Positions 28,309 through 37,976 of a DNA stretch of 64,000 nucleotides are shown here, one piece after another. This DNA is from Prevotella herbatica (GTDB lineage Bacteria; Bacteroidota; Bacteroidia; Bacteroidales; Bacteroidaceae), in the NCBI RefSeq assembly GCF_017347605.1, contig NZ_AP024484.1:1-64000 (forward strand). The letters run 5' to 3'. The notes below the pieces were generated by a model. That model was not told where the DNA came from, did no database searches, and was given only the letters and a program-made list of their open reading frames with translations. The translations under genes and the position numbers were made by a program. Within the stretch, counting starts at the first letter, position 1. The number at the start of each line of letters is the position of its first letter.

Positions 28309-28321
28309 AAACTCAATATAT

Positions 28322-29170
28322 TTAACAAGCCTTGAAACTCATGTCAAGTCCCTTAACACTATGTGTAAGAGCACCAACACTAATAAAGTCAACTCCCTGT
28401 TCAGCGTATCCACGGATAGTATCAAAAGTGATACCACCACTAGATTCTGTTTCCATTCTTCCAGCAACAAGGTCAACAGCCTTCTTGGTATCAGGAACAC
28501 TGAAATTATCAAACATCACACGGTCTACTCCACCATGGTTAAGTACGCGTTGAAGTTCATCGAAGTTTCTTACCTCTATTTCAATCTTCAAATCAAGTCC
28601 TTTTTCCTTAAGGTAAGCATGGCAACGATCAATAGCACTCTCTATGCCACCAGCAAAGTCTACATGATTATCTTTAAGAAGAATCATATCGAAAAGTCCG
28701 ATACGATGATTCATACCACCACCTATCTTTACAGCTTGTTTTTCAAGCATACGCAATCCTGGTGTTGTCTTACGTGTATCAAGCACATGAGTTCTTGTTC
28801 CTTCCAACAACTTAACATATTTGTTTGTCATTGTCGCAATACCGCTCATACGTTGCATTATGTTAAGCATCAGTCGCTCTGTCTGAAGCAGTGAACGAGT
28901 CTTACCGCTTACGATCATTGCAATATCACCAACCTTAACAGGAGTTCCGTCATTGATAAGAACCTCAACTTTCAATGTAGAGTCAAACTTAGCAAAAACC
29001 TTTTTAGCCATTTCTACACCAGCCAATATACCGTTTTCCTTTATAAGCAAATGAGATTTCCCCATTGCATCATCAGGAATACAACACAATGTTGTATGGT
29101 CACCATCACCGATATCTTCAGCAAAAGCCAATTCTATCAGTTTGTCTTCTAATTCGTCTACTGATAACAT
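28322..29170 (-). CDS. nadC: Quinolinate phosphoribosyltransferase
   Basis: 282-residue enzyme that joins quinolinate and PRPP to give nicotinate mononucleotide in de novo NAD synthesis. Diagnostic stretches are EDIGDGDHTT near the N-terminus, MSGIATMT, VLDTRKTTPGLRMLEKQAV (substrate-binding), GGGMNHRIGLFDMILLKDNH, and SSGGITFDTIRGYAEQGVDF followed by ISVGALTHS. nadA and nadB are not in the window. It lies in an operon-like run after the 67-residue protein gene. Confidence 0.95.
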   Translation of the reverse strand: MLSVDELEDKLIELAFAEDIGDGDHTTLCCIPDDAMGKSHLLIKENGILAGVEMAKKVFAKFDSTLKVEVLINDGTPVKVGDIAMIVSGKTRSLLQTERLMLNIMQRMSGIATMTNKYVKLLEGTRTHVLDTRKTTPGLRMLEKQAVKIGGGMNHRIGLFDMILLKDNHVDFAGGIESAIDRCHAYLKEKGLDLKIEIEVRNFDELQRVLNHGGVDRVMFDNFSVPDTKKAVDLVAGRMETESSGGITFDTIRGYAEQGVDFISVGALTHSVKGLDMSFKAC

Positions 29171-29182
29171 ATTATTAAATAT

Positions 29183-29386
29183 TTATATATTACTATTTTC
29201 TATAATCAACTTGTCATTAATTATCTCACAAGTTCCTCCAATCCATTCAGTCATTGGCAACTCATCTGTAAACTCATAGTAGTTTACTACCCTATCTCCA
29301 ATAACTTCAACTATGACCTGATGCAGAACTTCACCAGCTACTTTCAATTCATGAAAGCCTAATCGTCTGAAATCATCTACCATCAA
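29183..29386 (-). CDS. Conserved-looking 67-residue protein
   Basis: Small acidic protein with a beta-rich pattern (LKVAGEVLHQVIVEVIGDRV; WIGGTCEIINDKLIIENS). It has no signal peptide. It overlaps the end of the DUF4296 gene by four bases (ATGA type), which supports translation, and is followed 12 bases later by nadC. The start could be either of two adjacent ATGs. Function unknown. Confidence 0.65.
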   Translation of the reverse strand: MMVDDFRRLGFHELKVAGEVLHQVIVEVIGDRVVNYYEFTDELPMTEWIGGTCEIINDKLIIENSNI

Positions 29387-30360
29387 TTCAACGCTTTGGG
29401 TGGAATTGGCATCTGACGTTTCGGTTGCATATTTGGATCAGAATTCGGAGGAACAGGAACGCTTGATGGCGGCATAGGCCGTTGACCATTTGACTTTGCT
29501 GAATCATTACCAGAAGTCTTTATACTGTCACCATTCACTTTATTTGCAGCAGCCTTACTCTGGTGCATTCTATACAACTTGATATTACTTATTATCATAA
29601 GTTTCAACGTCGTTGCATTATCTCCAGGATCCTGACTCTTATTTAGCATGAAAAAGCCACGTATCTCCTTTATTCCAAGTTTCTTGTCATCACGGATAGT
29701 TAGATTGAAATGACTTGCCGATGAAATATGCATGTTCTGTGTAGCAATACTGTCATTGCCAAACTTAACAGCCAACACAACAACTCCATCACGCATACCA
29801 TCCTGAAATATAAATTGTGTATCGAAATCAAGTATGATGCCATCTCCTTTATGAAATGTTGAATCAGCAACCATTGAAAAAGAATTCAAGTTGAAAGGCT
29901 TCTGTGGTGTAAGTACCATTGCCGACTCTTCATTCCAGACATTTGCAGTATCGCCATTTGCTGTAACGCTACCAAATCGGTTAACAGCATCAGCAGAAGC
30001 ACCTAATGCAACAGCCTCTTTACCAAGTCGTTTAGTTAAATCCTCATAAATTTGCTTCAACTGATCTGTATGGCGCATATAATAAACCATTGATGAGTCA
30101 AACTCCGCAGGAGTATAACCATACTTCTTCAATACAGCCGCACGATACTTTATAGTATTGACAGAATCATTACCTGAAATCTGAGCCATACTGCTAGCCA
30201 GATGATAATCATAAAGAACATCACCCATTTTATCTGGTTGAATAAACTGTGAAGGTACAGATGGTTTACATGAAACCACCAGAAATAATCCCATAATTAC
30301 AACAAGTGAACTTATTGTCATTTTAAGGAACTTGCATCCTTGGAGAGACGAAGACTTCAT
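29383..30360 (-). CDS. DUF4296 lipoprotein
   Basis: 325-residue lipoprotein: a hydrophobic segment ends in VVSCKPS (lipid cysteine at about residue 31). The conserved DUF4296 region follows directly (MGDVLYDYHLASSMAQ, ILDFDTQFIFQD in the second half). The C-terminal 70 residues are low complexity and rich in Pro, Ser and Asn, with no predicted fold. It starts two bases after the lspA stop, the enzyme that would process its signal peptide; that adjacency is common in Bacteroidales. ATG at 30321 (MTISSLVV) is an alternative start. Confidence 0.85.
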   Translation of the reverse strand: MKSSSLQGCKFLKMTISSLVVIMGLFLVVSCKPSVPSQFIQPDKMGDVLYDYHLASSMAQISGNDSVNTIKYRAAVLKKYGYTPAEFDSSMVYYMRHTDQLKQIYEDLTKRLGKEAVALGASADAVNRFGSVTANGDTANVWNEESAMVLTPQKPFNLNSFSMVADSTFHKGDGIILDFDTQFIFQDGMRDGVVVLAVKFGNDSIATQNMHISSASHFNLTIRDDKKLGIKEIRGFFMLNKSQDPGDNATTLKLMIISNIKLYRMHQSKAAANKVNGDSIKTSGNDSAKSNGQRPMPPSSVPVPPNSDPNMQPKRQMPIPPKALN

Positions 30361-30362
30361 AT

Positions 30363-31013
30363 TTATTTCTTTTTAAAAGCACCCCTAACGGTCTCAGAAA
30401 TACCTTCCATATCTTTTCTGAAGAAAAGAAGTAACAGTACAACACCTACAGAAATACAAGCATCAGCAAAGTTAAATACTGGTGAGAAGAAAACAAATTC
30501 TTGTCCACCTTTGAAAGGTACCCAATCTGGATATGTTGTAACAATAAGAGGAAAATAAAACATATCGACAACTTTACCCTGTAAAAATGAGGCATAACCA
30601 CTACCAAAAGGTACAAGGTATGATACATAGAACGGTGAAGATGCATTAAATATCAGCCCATAAAACATTGAATCTATAATGTTACCAGCAGCACCAGCCA
30701 AGATCATAGACAACACAACAATGTAACCAGTTGAATGTTTTTGTTGAAGGACTTTATGCATATACCAGCCTATACATCCAACAGCTATAATACGGAATAC
30801 ACTCAAAACCAATTTATTGAAGAATGTCATACCATAAGCCATACCATTGTTTTCAATGAAGCTGATATAAAACCAGTCTGTTACACGAACAGACTCACCT
30901 AAACACATGTTAGTTTTGACCTCTATCTTGATTATCTGGTCAATAACAAGTATTGCGATAATCAAGACAAATGCCAATAACCTATCTTGCGATAAATAAC
31001 TATTTTTTTTCAT
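30363..31013 (-). CDS. lspA: Signal peptidase II (prolipoprotein)
   Basis: 216-residue inner membrane aspartic peptidase that removes lipoprotein signal peptides. Four membrane segments are apparent. The catalytic aspartates are in LAGAAGNIIDSMFYG and VFNFADACISVGVV. The region between them has the Bacteroidetes insertion that makes the protein longer than the usual 160-170 residues. It overlaps the upstream DksA-like gene by four bases and is followed immediately by the DUF4296 lipoprotein gene. Confidence 0.95.
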   Translation of the reverse strand: MKKNSYLSQDRLLAFVLIIAILVIDQIIKIEVKTNMCLGESVRVTDWFYISFIENNGMAYGMTFFNKLVLSVFRIIAVGCIGWYMHKVLQQKHSTGYIVVLSMILAGAAGNIIDSMFYGLIFNASSPFYVSYLVPFGSGYASFLQGKVVDMFYFPLIVTTYPDWVPFKGGQEFVFFSPVFNFADACISVGVVLLLLFFRKDMEGISETVRGAFKKK

Positions 31014-31393
31014 TTCTTTCTTGCATTCTTCGAAGCCACGCTAAGAGTAGCGTGAGGCACAACACGAAGACGTTCCTTAGGTATCAATTCACCAGTAACA
31101 CGGTCAATACCATAAGTTTTATTTTCTATACGCAACAAAGCTGCTTCAAGTCCTTTTATGAACTTTTGCAGACGTTGAACCATCTGAATCATGTCTTCCT
31201 TGCTCTGGTTGGCATTACCATCATCCAAAACTTTATTATAAGTGGGAGACGTATCATCCACACCATTGTCATCTTGATTCATAAGCTGGCGCATAATAGA
31301 AGAATACTCTTCGTGAGCCACCTTCAATTTGCCATTAATAATTCCGCGGAACTCTTCCAAATCCTCATCAGAATAACGTGTTTTCTTGTCCAT
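31010..31393 (-). CDS. DksA/TraR-family protein lacking the zinc cysteines
   Basis: 127-residue protein of the DksA/TraR type, which in other bacteria binds RNA polymerase to modulate transcription. A coiled-coil N-terminal half (residues 8-85) is followed by ALLRIENKTYGIDRVTGELI and PKERLRVVPHAT, the family's C-terminal signature. None of the four zinc-binding cysteines is present; the position usually filled by the first is aspartate in YGIDRV. Many Bacteroidetes members have a reduced set. It sits between ileS and lspA. Confidence 0.88.
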   Translation of the reverse strand: MDKKTRYSDEDLEEFRGIINGKLKVAHEEYSSIMRQLMNQDDNGVDDTSPTYNKVLDDGNANQSKEDMIQMVQRLQKFIKGLEAALLRIENKTYGIDRVTGELIPKERLRVVPHATLSVASKNARKK

Positions 31394-31424
31394 AGATATA
31401 TAAGTATTTAATTATATCCTCTTA

Positions 31425-34400
31425 CTAGTTCTTTTCAACAGTGATGTTAAGTTTAAACTCATCGAATTCGGTTTCTACTCCATCATTGTCTGCGATCTTT
31501 ATATCATTTGCCAATACTTGGCTCTTGATCATTTCACCAAAAGACTTAATTGCAGCATCTGTCTCTTCATGTGGAGCAACTGTGACAACAATCCTATCGG
31601 TAATTTCAAGTCCGTTTTCCTTACGAAGATTCTGAATACGATTGATAAGCTCACGAGCCATACCTTCCATCTTCAATTCATCAGTAAGTTCAACTTCAAG
31701 AGCTACAGTAATGTTGCCTTCATTGCTTACCAACCATCCTGGTATATCTTCACTGATAATGTCTACATCTGTAGCATCAACTGTAATTGTCTGTCCTTCA
31801 ACATCAAAAGTTGTATTGCCTGAAGTTTCAAGTAAAGCAATTTCATTCTGGTCAAGTGCATCCATTCTGGCAGCTACGGCTTTCATCAGCTTACCGAACT
31901 TCTTACCCATAACACGGAAATTACATTTTACTTTCTTGACAAGAATACCTTGTCCTCCTACAAACTGCAAATCCTTTACGTTAACCTCACTCTTTATAAG
32001 GTCAGCGACAGCCTCAATATGCTGTTTCTGATTTTCGTCTATAGCAGGAACCATTATCTGTGCAAGAGGTTGACGAACCTTAATATTAACTTTTCGACGC
32101 AAAGCCAAAGTCATAGAAGTAATCTTCTGTGCCATGCCCATACGTATCTCCAAGTCTGCATCAACTGCAGTTTTGTCAGCTACAGGGAACTTATCCAGAT
32201 GAACACTTGTCTGCTGTCCACCTAAGTCATGATATAATTCGTCAGCGTAGAATGGAGCAAAAGGAGCAAGTAGTTTAGCAACTGTCATCAAACATGTATA
32301 AAGAGTTTGATATGCGCTCAACTTATCTTCACTCATTTCCTTACCCCAGAAACGTTTACGATTCAAACGAACATACCAGTTACTTAAGTCATCATTAACA
32401 AAAGTATCTATTAGTCGTCCTGCACGTGTAGGATCATAATTTTCAAGTTCAGCTTCTACATTATTGATAAGTGAGTTCACCTTAGATATAATCCATCTAT
32501 CAATCTCAGGACGCTTTGCCAATTCTACCTGAGGTGCTGTTGGATCAAAGTCATCTACATTTGCATATAATGCAAAGAAGCTATAAGTATTGTATAATGT
32601 ACCGAAGAACTTTCTGCGAATCTCGTCTACACCATTAGGATCAAACTTAAGGTTATCCCAAGGCTCAGAGTTTGTCATCATATAGAATCTGACAGGGTCA
32701 GCTCCATACTTATCAATCATCTCAAATGGATTGGTTACGTTTCCAACATGCTTACTCATTTTATTGCCCTTTGCGTCAAGCACAAGACCAGTAGAGATTA
32801 CATTTTTGAAAGCAACCTGATTAAATACCATTGTTGATATTGCGTGAAGTGTGAAGAACCATCCACGTGTCTGGTCTACACCTTCGTTAATAAAATCAGC
32901 AGGATAGAAAGCTGGAGGAACAGGTGTTCCCTCGTATGTAGAAGTAACTAGTTCACGACGATACTCAGCCTCGCTCTTACCAGTGTTCTTCAAACCGTCA
33001 TTAGCAATCTCGCCCTCGAACGGATAATGAAGCTGTGCATAAGGCATAGAACCAGAATCAAACCATACGTCAATCAAGTCGCTTTCGCGCTTCATTGGTT
33101 CTCCTTCTTCATTTACTAGAATAATATTATCTACGTATGGACGATGAAGATCAACCTTGTCATAGTTTTCTTTAGAATAGTCACCTACAACAAATCCATT
33201 ATCCTTTAATGGGTTACTGCTCATAACACCAGCAGCAACACTCTTCTCTATCTCATTATAAAGTTCTTCAAGACTACCGATGCACTTAGCATTTCGCTTC
33301 TCATCACGCCATATAGGAAGTGGTGTACCCCAGAAACGGCTACGGCTCAAATTCCAGTCATTCAAGTTTTCCAACCAGTTGCCGAAACGACCAGTACCAG
33401 TACTCTCTGGCTGCCAGCATATAGTCTTGTTTAGTTCAACCATACGCTCCTTTTTCGCTGTATCATTGATAAACCAACTATCAAGAGGATAATAAAGAAT
33501 AGGCTTGTCTGTACGCCAGCAATGTGGATAGTTATGTACATGCTTCTCTATCTTGAAAGCTGTTCCGTCCTGTTTCATTTCCATACAGATAATGACATTC
33601 AGGTCTTCTGCCTTTTCAGATGCTTTCTTATCCCACACACCATCTGGATTGAATTTAGGGTCGTATGAATTCTTAACATAGTCGCCGGCATGCTTTCCAT
33701 AAGCTTCCTTATTCAAACAAACATTTACGAAGTTCGCGTCTAATTCCTCTTCAACATAATACTTACCTTGAAGATCTACCATCGGACGAGTCTCGCCCTT
33801 CTTATTAATAAGGTATAGAGCTGGGATATTTGCATCAGCTGCAACTTTAGCATCATCTGCACCAAATGTAGGAGCGATATGAACGATACCAGTACCATCT
33901 TCTGTTGTAACATAGTCACCAAGAATAACTCGGAAGGCTTCGCTGTCCATCTCAACAAACTTATCACGTCCGTCCTCACTTGTGAACACCTTATCAGCAT
34001 GCTTTTCAGCATAGTCATTGACAAACTTAGCTGAGAAGTCATTAATTTTCTCACATGGTTTAACCCAAGGCATCAACTGCTTATAATGCAAACCTTCCAA
34101 ATCAGCACCTTTCATACGATCAACAATACGCCAAGGGCACATCTTGTTTTCCTTATCAAAAGCACCTAGTTCGCCTTCCTTAACTTCCTGTTCAGGATTA
34201 AGGTATGCACTTATACGACTTTCAGCCATAACAAGAGTCATTGGTTCGCCGTCATATAAGTTATATGTCTCAATAGCTACATAATCAATCTTAGGACCAA
34301 CACACAATGCAACATTAGATGCAAGAGTCCAAGGAGTTGTTGTCCAAGCTATGAAATAAGGTTTTCCATGCTTTGTCCACTCAGCCTTAGGGTCTTTAAT

Positions 34401-35060
34401 CAAGAACTGTGCTGTTACTGTTGTATCCTTAACATCACGATAACATCCAGGCTGATTAAGCTCATGACTAGAAAGTCCTGTTCCTGCTGCTGGAGAATAT
34501 GGTTGAATTGTATATCCTTTATATAACAATCCCTTTCCGTAGAGCTGCTTCAACAACCACCATAAAGTTTCGATATACTTATTCTCATAAGTAATATAAG
34601 GATGATCCAAATCAACGAAATATCCCATTTTTTCAGTCAGATCACGCCATTCAGCAGTAAACATCATGACATTCTCACGACATTTTTTATTATAATCTTC
34701 TGTTGAGATATATTTCTCTGAAGCTTTGTTGTCAATATCCTTCTTTGTAATACCAAGTTCTTTCTCAACACCTAGTTCCACAGGAAGTCCATGAGTATCC
34801 CAGCCAGCCTTACGGTGTACTTGAAATCCCTTCATGGTTTTGTACCTGTTGAAAGTATCCTTTATAGAACGAGCCAACACATGATGAATGCCAGGATGTC
34901 CATTAGCCGAAGGAGGACCTTCGAAAAATATAAACTGCTGACAACCTTCACGTTCATCAATAGATTTATGGAAAACGTCATTTTTTTCCCACTCTGCAAG
35001 TACATCATTATTGGTCTTTGTTAAATTAAGACCATTATGTTCGGCAAATCTCTTGGCCAT
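31425..35060 (-). CDS. ileS: Isoleucyl-tRNA synthetase
   Basis: 1211-residue class I aminoacyl-tRNA synthetase charging tRNA-Ile. The HIGH-type motif is in GPPSANGHPGIHHVLARS near the N-terminus, the editing domain lies between about 200 and 400, WFDSGSMPYAQ marks the second half of the catalytic core, and the KMSKS loop reads KGNKMSKHVGN. The longer form with a C-terminal anticodon and DUF5915-like region (from about 1050) is the eukaryote-like/Bacteroidetes type. It heads the minus-strand run that goes on to the DksA-like gene 31 bases later. Confidence 0.97.
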   Translation of the reverse strand: MAKRFAEHNGLNLTKTNNDVLAEWEKNDVFHKSIDEREGCQQFIFFEGPPSANGHPGIHHVLARSIKDTFNRYKTMKGFQVHRKAGWDTHGLPVELGVEKELGITKKDIDNKASEKYISTEDYNKKCRENVMMFTAEWRDLTEKMGYFVDLDHPYITYENKYIETLWWLLKQLYGKGLLYKGYTIQPYSPAAGTGLSSHELNQPGCYRDVKDTTVTAQFLIKDPKAEWTKHGKPYFIAWTTTPWTLASNVALCVGPKIDYVAIETYNLYDGEPMTLVMAESRISAYLNPEQEVKEGELGAFDKENKMCPWRIVDRMKGADLEGLHYKQLMPWVKPCEKINDFSAKFVNDYAEKHADKVFTSEDGRDKFVEMDSEAFRVILGDYVTTEDGTGIVHIAPTFGADDAKVAADANIPALYLINKKGETRPMVDLQGKYYVEEELDANFVNVCLNKEAYGKHAGDYVKNSYDPKFNPDGVWDKKASEKAEDLNVIICMEMKQDGTAFKIEKHVHNYPHCWRTDKPILYYPLDSWFINDTAKKERMVELNKTICWQPESTGTGRFGNWLENLNDWNLSRSRFWGTPLPIWRDEKRNAKCIGSLEELYNEIEKSVAAGVMSSNPLKDNGFVVGDYSKENYDKVDLHRPYVDNIILVNEEGEPMKRESDLIDVWFDSGSMPYAQLHYPFEGEIANDGLKNTGKSEAEYRRELVTSTYEGTPVPPAFYPADFINEGVDQTRGWFFTLHAISTMVFNQVAFKNVISTGLVLDAKGNKMSKHVGNVTNPFEMIDKYGADPVRFYMMTNSEPWDNLKFDPNGVDEIRRKFFGTLYNTYSFFALYANVDDFDPTAPQVELAKRPEIDRWIISKVNSLINNVEAELENYDPTRAGRLIDTFVNDDLSNWYVRLNRKRFWGKEMSEDKLSAYQTLYTCLMTVAKLLAPFAPFYADELYHDLGGQQTSVHLDKFPVADKTAVDADLEIRMGMAQKITSMTLALRRKVNIKVRQPLAQIMVPAIDENQKQHIEAVADLIKSEVNVKDLQFVGGQGILVKKVKCNFRVMGKKFGKLMKAVAARMDALDQNEIALLETSGNTTFDVEGQTITVDATDVDIISEDIPGWLVSNEGNITVALEVELTDELKMEGMARELINRIQNLRKENGLEITDRIVVTVAPHEETDAAIKSFGEMIKSQVLANDIKIADNDGVETEFDEFKLNITVEKN

Positions 35061-35103
35061 ATCTTAAAAACTTAATTTTATTACGTGATAATTTTAATGA
35101 CCG

Positions 35104-35135
35104 CAAAGATAATAAAAATAATTATCATACCCAAA
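35104..35135 (-). promoter_or_regulatory. Bacteroidetes promoter for ileS
   Basis: On the minus strand: TTTG (35135-35132), 20 bases, TATCTTTG (35111-35104). It is about 43 bases upstream of the ATG and divergent from the permease promoter. Confidence 0.78.
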
Positions 35136-35192
35136 AGACTTACATATTTTTTATTATATGCGCCTCTAAGTTAAAAAATAACACATTATTAT

Positions 35193-35223
35193 TTTGTCAA
35201 TTCCTAAATTCGCTGTACATTTG
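35193..35223 (+). promoter_or_regulatory. Bacteroidetes promoter for the AspT-like permease
   Basis: TTTG (35193-35196), 19 bases, TACATTTG (35216-35223), 24 bases before the ATG. Confidence 0.78.
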
Positions 35224-35247
35224 CAGCCAATATTACACTAAATTTTT

Positions 35248-36942
35248 ATGGACTGGTTAATTAATCTTTTTACTTCTACCGACACAGTAGCTCACATAGC
35301 ATTGCTTTATGCTCTTGTGATAGCAATTGGTGTGCTACTTGGCAAGGTAAAAGTTTGCGGTATATCGCTCGGAGTAACATTTGTACTCTTTGCAGGTATA
35401 TTGGCAGGCCACATTGGCTTCACAGCCCCGATAAACATTCTAACATTCCTTCAGGACTTCGGACTTATACTGTTCGTCTTCTGTATTGGTTTACAAGTTG
35501 GTCCGGGCTTTTTTGAGAGTTTTCGTAAGGGTGGAGTGACACTCAACATTCTCTCAACAGTTATAATCATGCTCAACATTGCAGTAATGTTCGGTTGCTA
35601 CTGGTTGTTCTTCGACACCAGTAATCCCAAGAATCTTCCGATGATGGTAGGTACTTTATACGGTGCTGTTACCAACACCCCTGGACTTGGAGCTGCGAAC
35701 GAAGCCCTTACTAGCGTATTCGGTAAAGGTGATGTTCCTCAGATAGCATCAGGTTACGCATGTGCCTACCCTCTTGGTGTGTTAGGTATCATCGGCGCAA
35801 CTATTGCCATCCGTTACATTACTCGCGTAAAGCTTAATACTGAAGAACATAGACTTAATGATCAAGAAGCAGAAAACCCTCATGCAAAGCCACATCAGAT
35901 GCATTTAAAGGTTACCAACAATTATATTGCTGGTCGCACACTACTTGAGATTTCTGAGTTTTTGAATCGTGACCTAATTTGCTCAAGACTTCTTCATGAC
36001 AACAATGTAACTATTCCTAAAAACAACACAATATTTAATCTTGGAGACGAGGTTCTTGTTGTTTGTGCAGAAGCTGACGCTGAGGCTATTCAGGCCTTCA
36101 TCGGTCCTGTAGTTGACACACCTTGGCACACTGAGGCTGAGGCACAGCCACTAATCAGCAAGCGAATTGTTGTAACACGTTCTTCAATGAACGGTAAGAC
36201 ACTTGGCAAGATGCATTTCTCTAGTGTATATGGTGTCAACGTAACTCGTATCACCCGTCAAGGAATGGATTTGTTTGCTAGTCGCGACTATCGTTTCCAA
36301 GTTGGAGACCGAATTATGGTTGTTGGTCCAGAGGACAACGTAAACCGTGTTGCAGACGCAATGGGTAACAGTATCAAGCGTCTTGATGCGCCAAATATTG
36401 CGACTATATTCATCGGAATAATTATCGGTATTCTTTTCGGAAGTATTCCTCTTGCTCTTCCTGGCATGCCAGTTCCTTTGAAACTTGGTATTGCAGGTGG
36501 TCCACTTATCATTGCTATTCTCATTGGTCGTTTCGGTTACAGATTCAAACTTGTTACTTACACAACGACTTCAGCAAACATGATGTTGCGTGAAATTGGT
36601 TTGGTATTGTTCCTTGCTTCCGTAGGAATAAAAGCAGGTGCTAACTTCTGGGAAACAGTTGTTCAGGGAGATGGATTGAAATATGTATATACAGGATTCC
36701 TTATTACAATAATCCCTATCTTAATTGTCGGAACTATAGCCCGCCTACATTACAAATTTAATTACTTCACTATAATGGGCATGATTGCCGGTACTTATAC
36801 TGATCCTCCTGCATTAGCTTATGCAAACAGCGTTTGCTCAAAAGAAGCTCCAGCTGTAGGCTACAGTACTGTTTATCCATTAAGTATGTTCTTGCGTATT
36901 TTCACCGCACAGATAATCGTTTTATTCTGTTGTGGAGGATAA
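35248..36942 (+). CDS. AspT/YidE-family permease with TrkA-C domains
   Basis: 564-residue inner membrane transporter of the aspartate:alanine exchanger type. Five or so membrane segments occupy residues 10-185, and another set lies at about 385-560. Between them are two TrkA-C-like cytoplasmic domains (for example [20 protein letters not shown] followed by RIMVVGPED). The duplicated transport motif is visible as [16 protein letters not shown] in the first half and [15 protein letters not shown] in the second. The substrate is not determinable. It has its own promoter and a strong terminator, so it is likely a single-gene unit. Confidence 0.88.
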   Translation: MDWLINLFTSTDTVAHIALLYALVIAIGVLLGKVKVCGISLGVTFVLFAGILAGHIGFTAPINILTFLQDFGLILFVFCIGLQVGPGFFESFRKGGVTLNILSTVIIMLNIAVMFGCYWLFFDTSNPKNLPMMVGTLYGAVTNTPGLGAANEALTSVFGKGDVPQIASGYACAYPLGVLGIIGATIAIRYITRVKLNTEEHRLNDQEAENPHAKPHQMHLKVTNNYIAGRTLLEISEFLNRDLICSRLLHDNNVTIPKNNTIFNLGDEVLVVCAEADAEAIQAFIGPVVDTPWHTEAEAQPLISKRIVVTRSSMNGKTLGKMHFSSVYGVNVTRITRQGMDLFASRDYRFQVGDRIMVVGPEDNVNRVADAMGNSIKRLDAPNIATIFIGIIIGILFGSIPLALPGMPVPLKLGIAGGPLIIAILIGRFGYRFKLVTYTTTSANMMLREIGLVLFLASVGIKAGANFWETVVQGDGLKYVYTGFLITIIPILIVGTIARLHYKFNYFTIMGMIAGTYTDPPALAYANSVCSKEAPAVGYSTVYPLSMFLRIFTAQIIVLFCCGG

Positions 36943-36970
36943 AAGACAAAACAAATAATTCTATTATACT

Positions 36971-37008
36971 CAGCGTATATCTTCAAACAGATATACGCTG
37001 TTTTTATT
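36971..37008 (+). terminator. Intrinsic terminator of the permease gene
   Basis: CAGCGTATATCT and AGATATACGCTG form a perfect 12-bp stem with a TCAAAC loop, followed by TTTTTATTT. Confidence 0.9.
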
Positions 37009-37272
37009 TATATCCATAAAAACAATACCCACAGATTTATTTTTTCTCATAGAAAGATATCAAAAGAACTTTCAATAAAAATCAAAGTAATTAAAAGATT
37101 AGTATTCAATAGAACAAGCATCGAACTACTTAAATCCGAACCCATTTAGGGAGGATATTATCCTTTCAAAATTTACAAAGATTCCAGAAAAAAAGAAAAA
37201 TAACCTACATTATATACATTTCTTACTCAAATAATTATTAATCAATAGATTAGCTTATGTATAAGAGTACAT

Positions 37273-37305
37273 TTTTCTACATCTTTCCTACATGATTCCT
37301 ACATT
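37273..37305. repeat. Three tandem 11-bp TTTCCTACATn repeats
   Basis: TTTTCTACATC, TTTCCTACATG and ATTCCTACATT in direct succession. Inverted copies of the core (CATGTAGGA) occur at 37712-37720 and 37818-37826. Confidence 0.65.
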
Positions 37306-37681
37306 ATAAGCACGTATTTGTACCTAAAAAGATGGCATTTTATCAAATTGCAATACGAAAATCGCTTTTTTTGTCCCACCATTAAGTTGTGTATTTGGCT
37401 GTAAAGTAAATCACAGTAATGCCTTTCTTTCGAATTGTAAAGCTAGAAATTTTACATCTATTTGTAAATAAAATTTTAAAATAAATAGATTTGTATAGCA
37501 TTTTGATGTGCCAATCTTTTCAGTAAAGAATTTCATGCAACTATACTGATTATCAGTAACAGCTTAAAAATGTGTATAGTGATTCAGAATGTATAACTAT
37601 AAATGTTTATAATCAACTTCAATTATAGTCAAAATGTATAAAGCGCAGCAAAAATAAAATCATCTTTTTCGGTGTGCCATT

Positions 37682-37704
37682 GAGTAATAAGGCCCTTATT
37701 ACTC
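37682..37704. repeat. Palindrome 1 of a related pair
   Basis: GAGTAATAAGG, C, CCTTATTACTC: perfect 11-bp arms around one base. Confidence 0.85.
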
Positions 37705-37726
37705 TACAAAGCATGTAGGACAACAG

Positions 37727-37747
37727 AGTGATTAGGGCCTAATCACT
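37727..37747. repeat. Palindrome 2 of a related pair
   Basis: AGTGATTAGG, G, CCTAATCACT: perfect 10-bp arms around one base, centred 44 bases from palindrome 1 and similar in sequence (AGTrATwA). Confidence 0.85.
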
Positions 37748-37923
37748 TCCTAAAATGTATAACAACGGACTTATATACATTAGCTAACATATTGTATAAC
37801 AATACGTTTCGCAAAAACATGTAGGAAACAGCATTAAAAACTCACAAAAAAAATATTTTTCGTCAATATAAGAAGGACTTATTATTGATCGACATGTTGC
37901 ATTCAACATCAATTTAATAAAAT

Positions 37924-37959
37924 TTATGGGCATCTATTCAAAAGAATAAGTGCCCATAA
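37924..37959 (-). terminator. Hairpin terminator for the DUF4738 gene
   Basis: TTATGGGCA and TGCCCATAA pair, with an inner ATTC/GAAT stem. On the minus strand the hairpin is followed by a T-rich AATTTTATT tail. Confidence 0.7.
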
Positions 37960-37976
37960 CTATAACTTTATTAAGT

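Larger units (their letters stand above)
36943..37976. other. 1-kb gene-free stretch between permease and DUF4738 genes
   Basis: No credible coding frame over about 1030 bases. It holds two terminators (36971 and 37924), a short tandem repeat (37273), twin palindromes (37682 and 37727) and several TGTATAA words. It is unusually long for this otherwise compact core region. Confidence 0.7.

Noticed and set aside
37682..37747. Rho-independent terminators
   Set aside because: Neither palindrome is followed by a T run, and no gene ends nearby in either direction.
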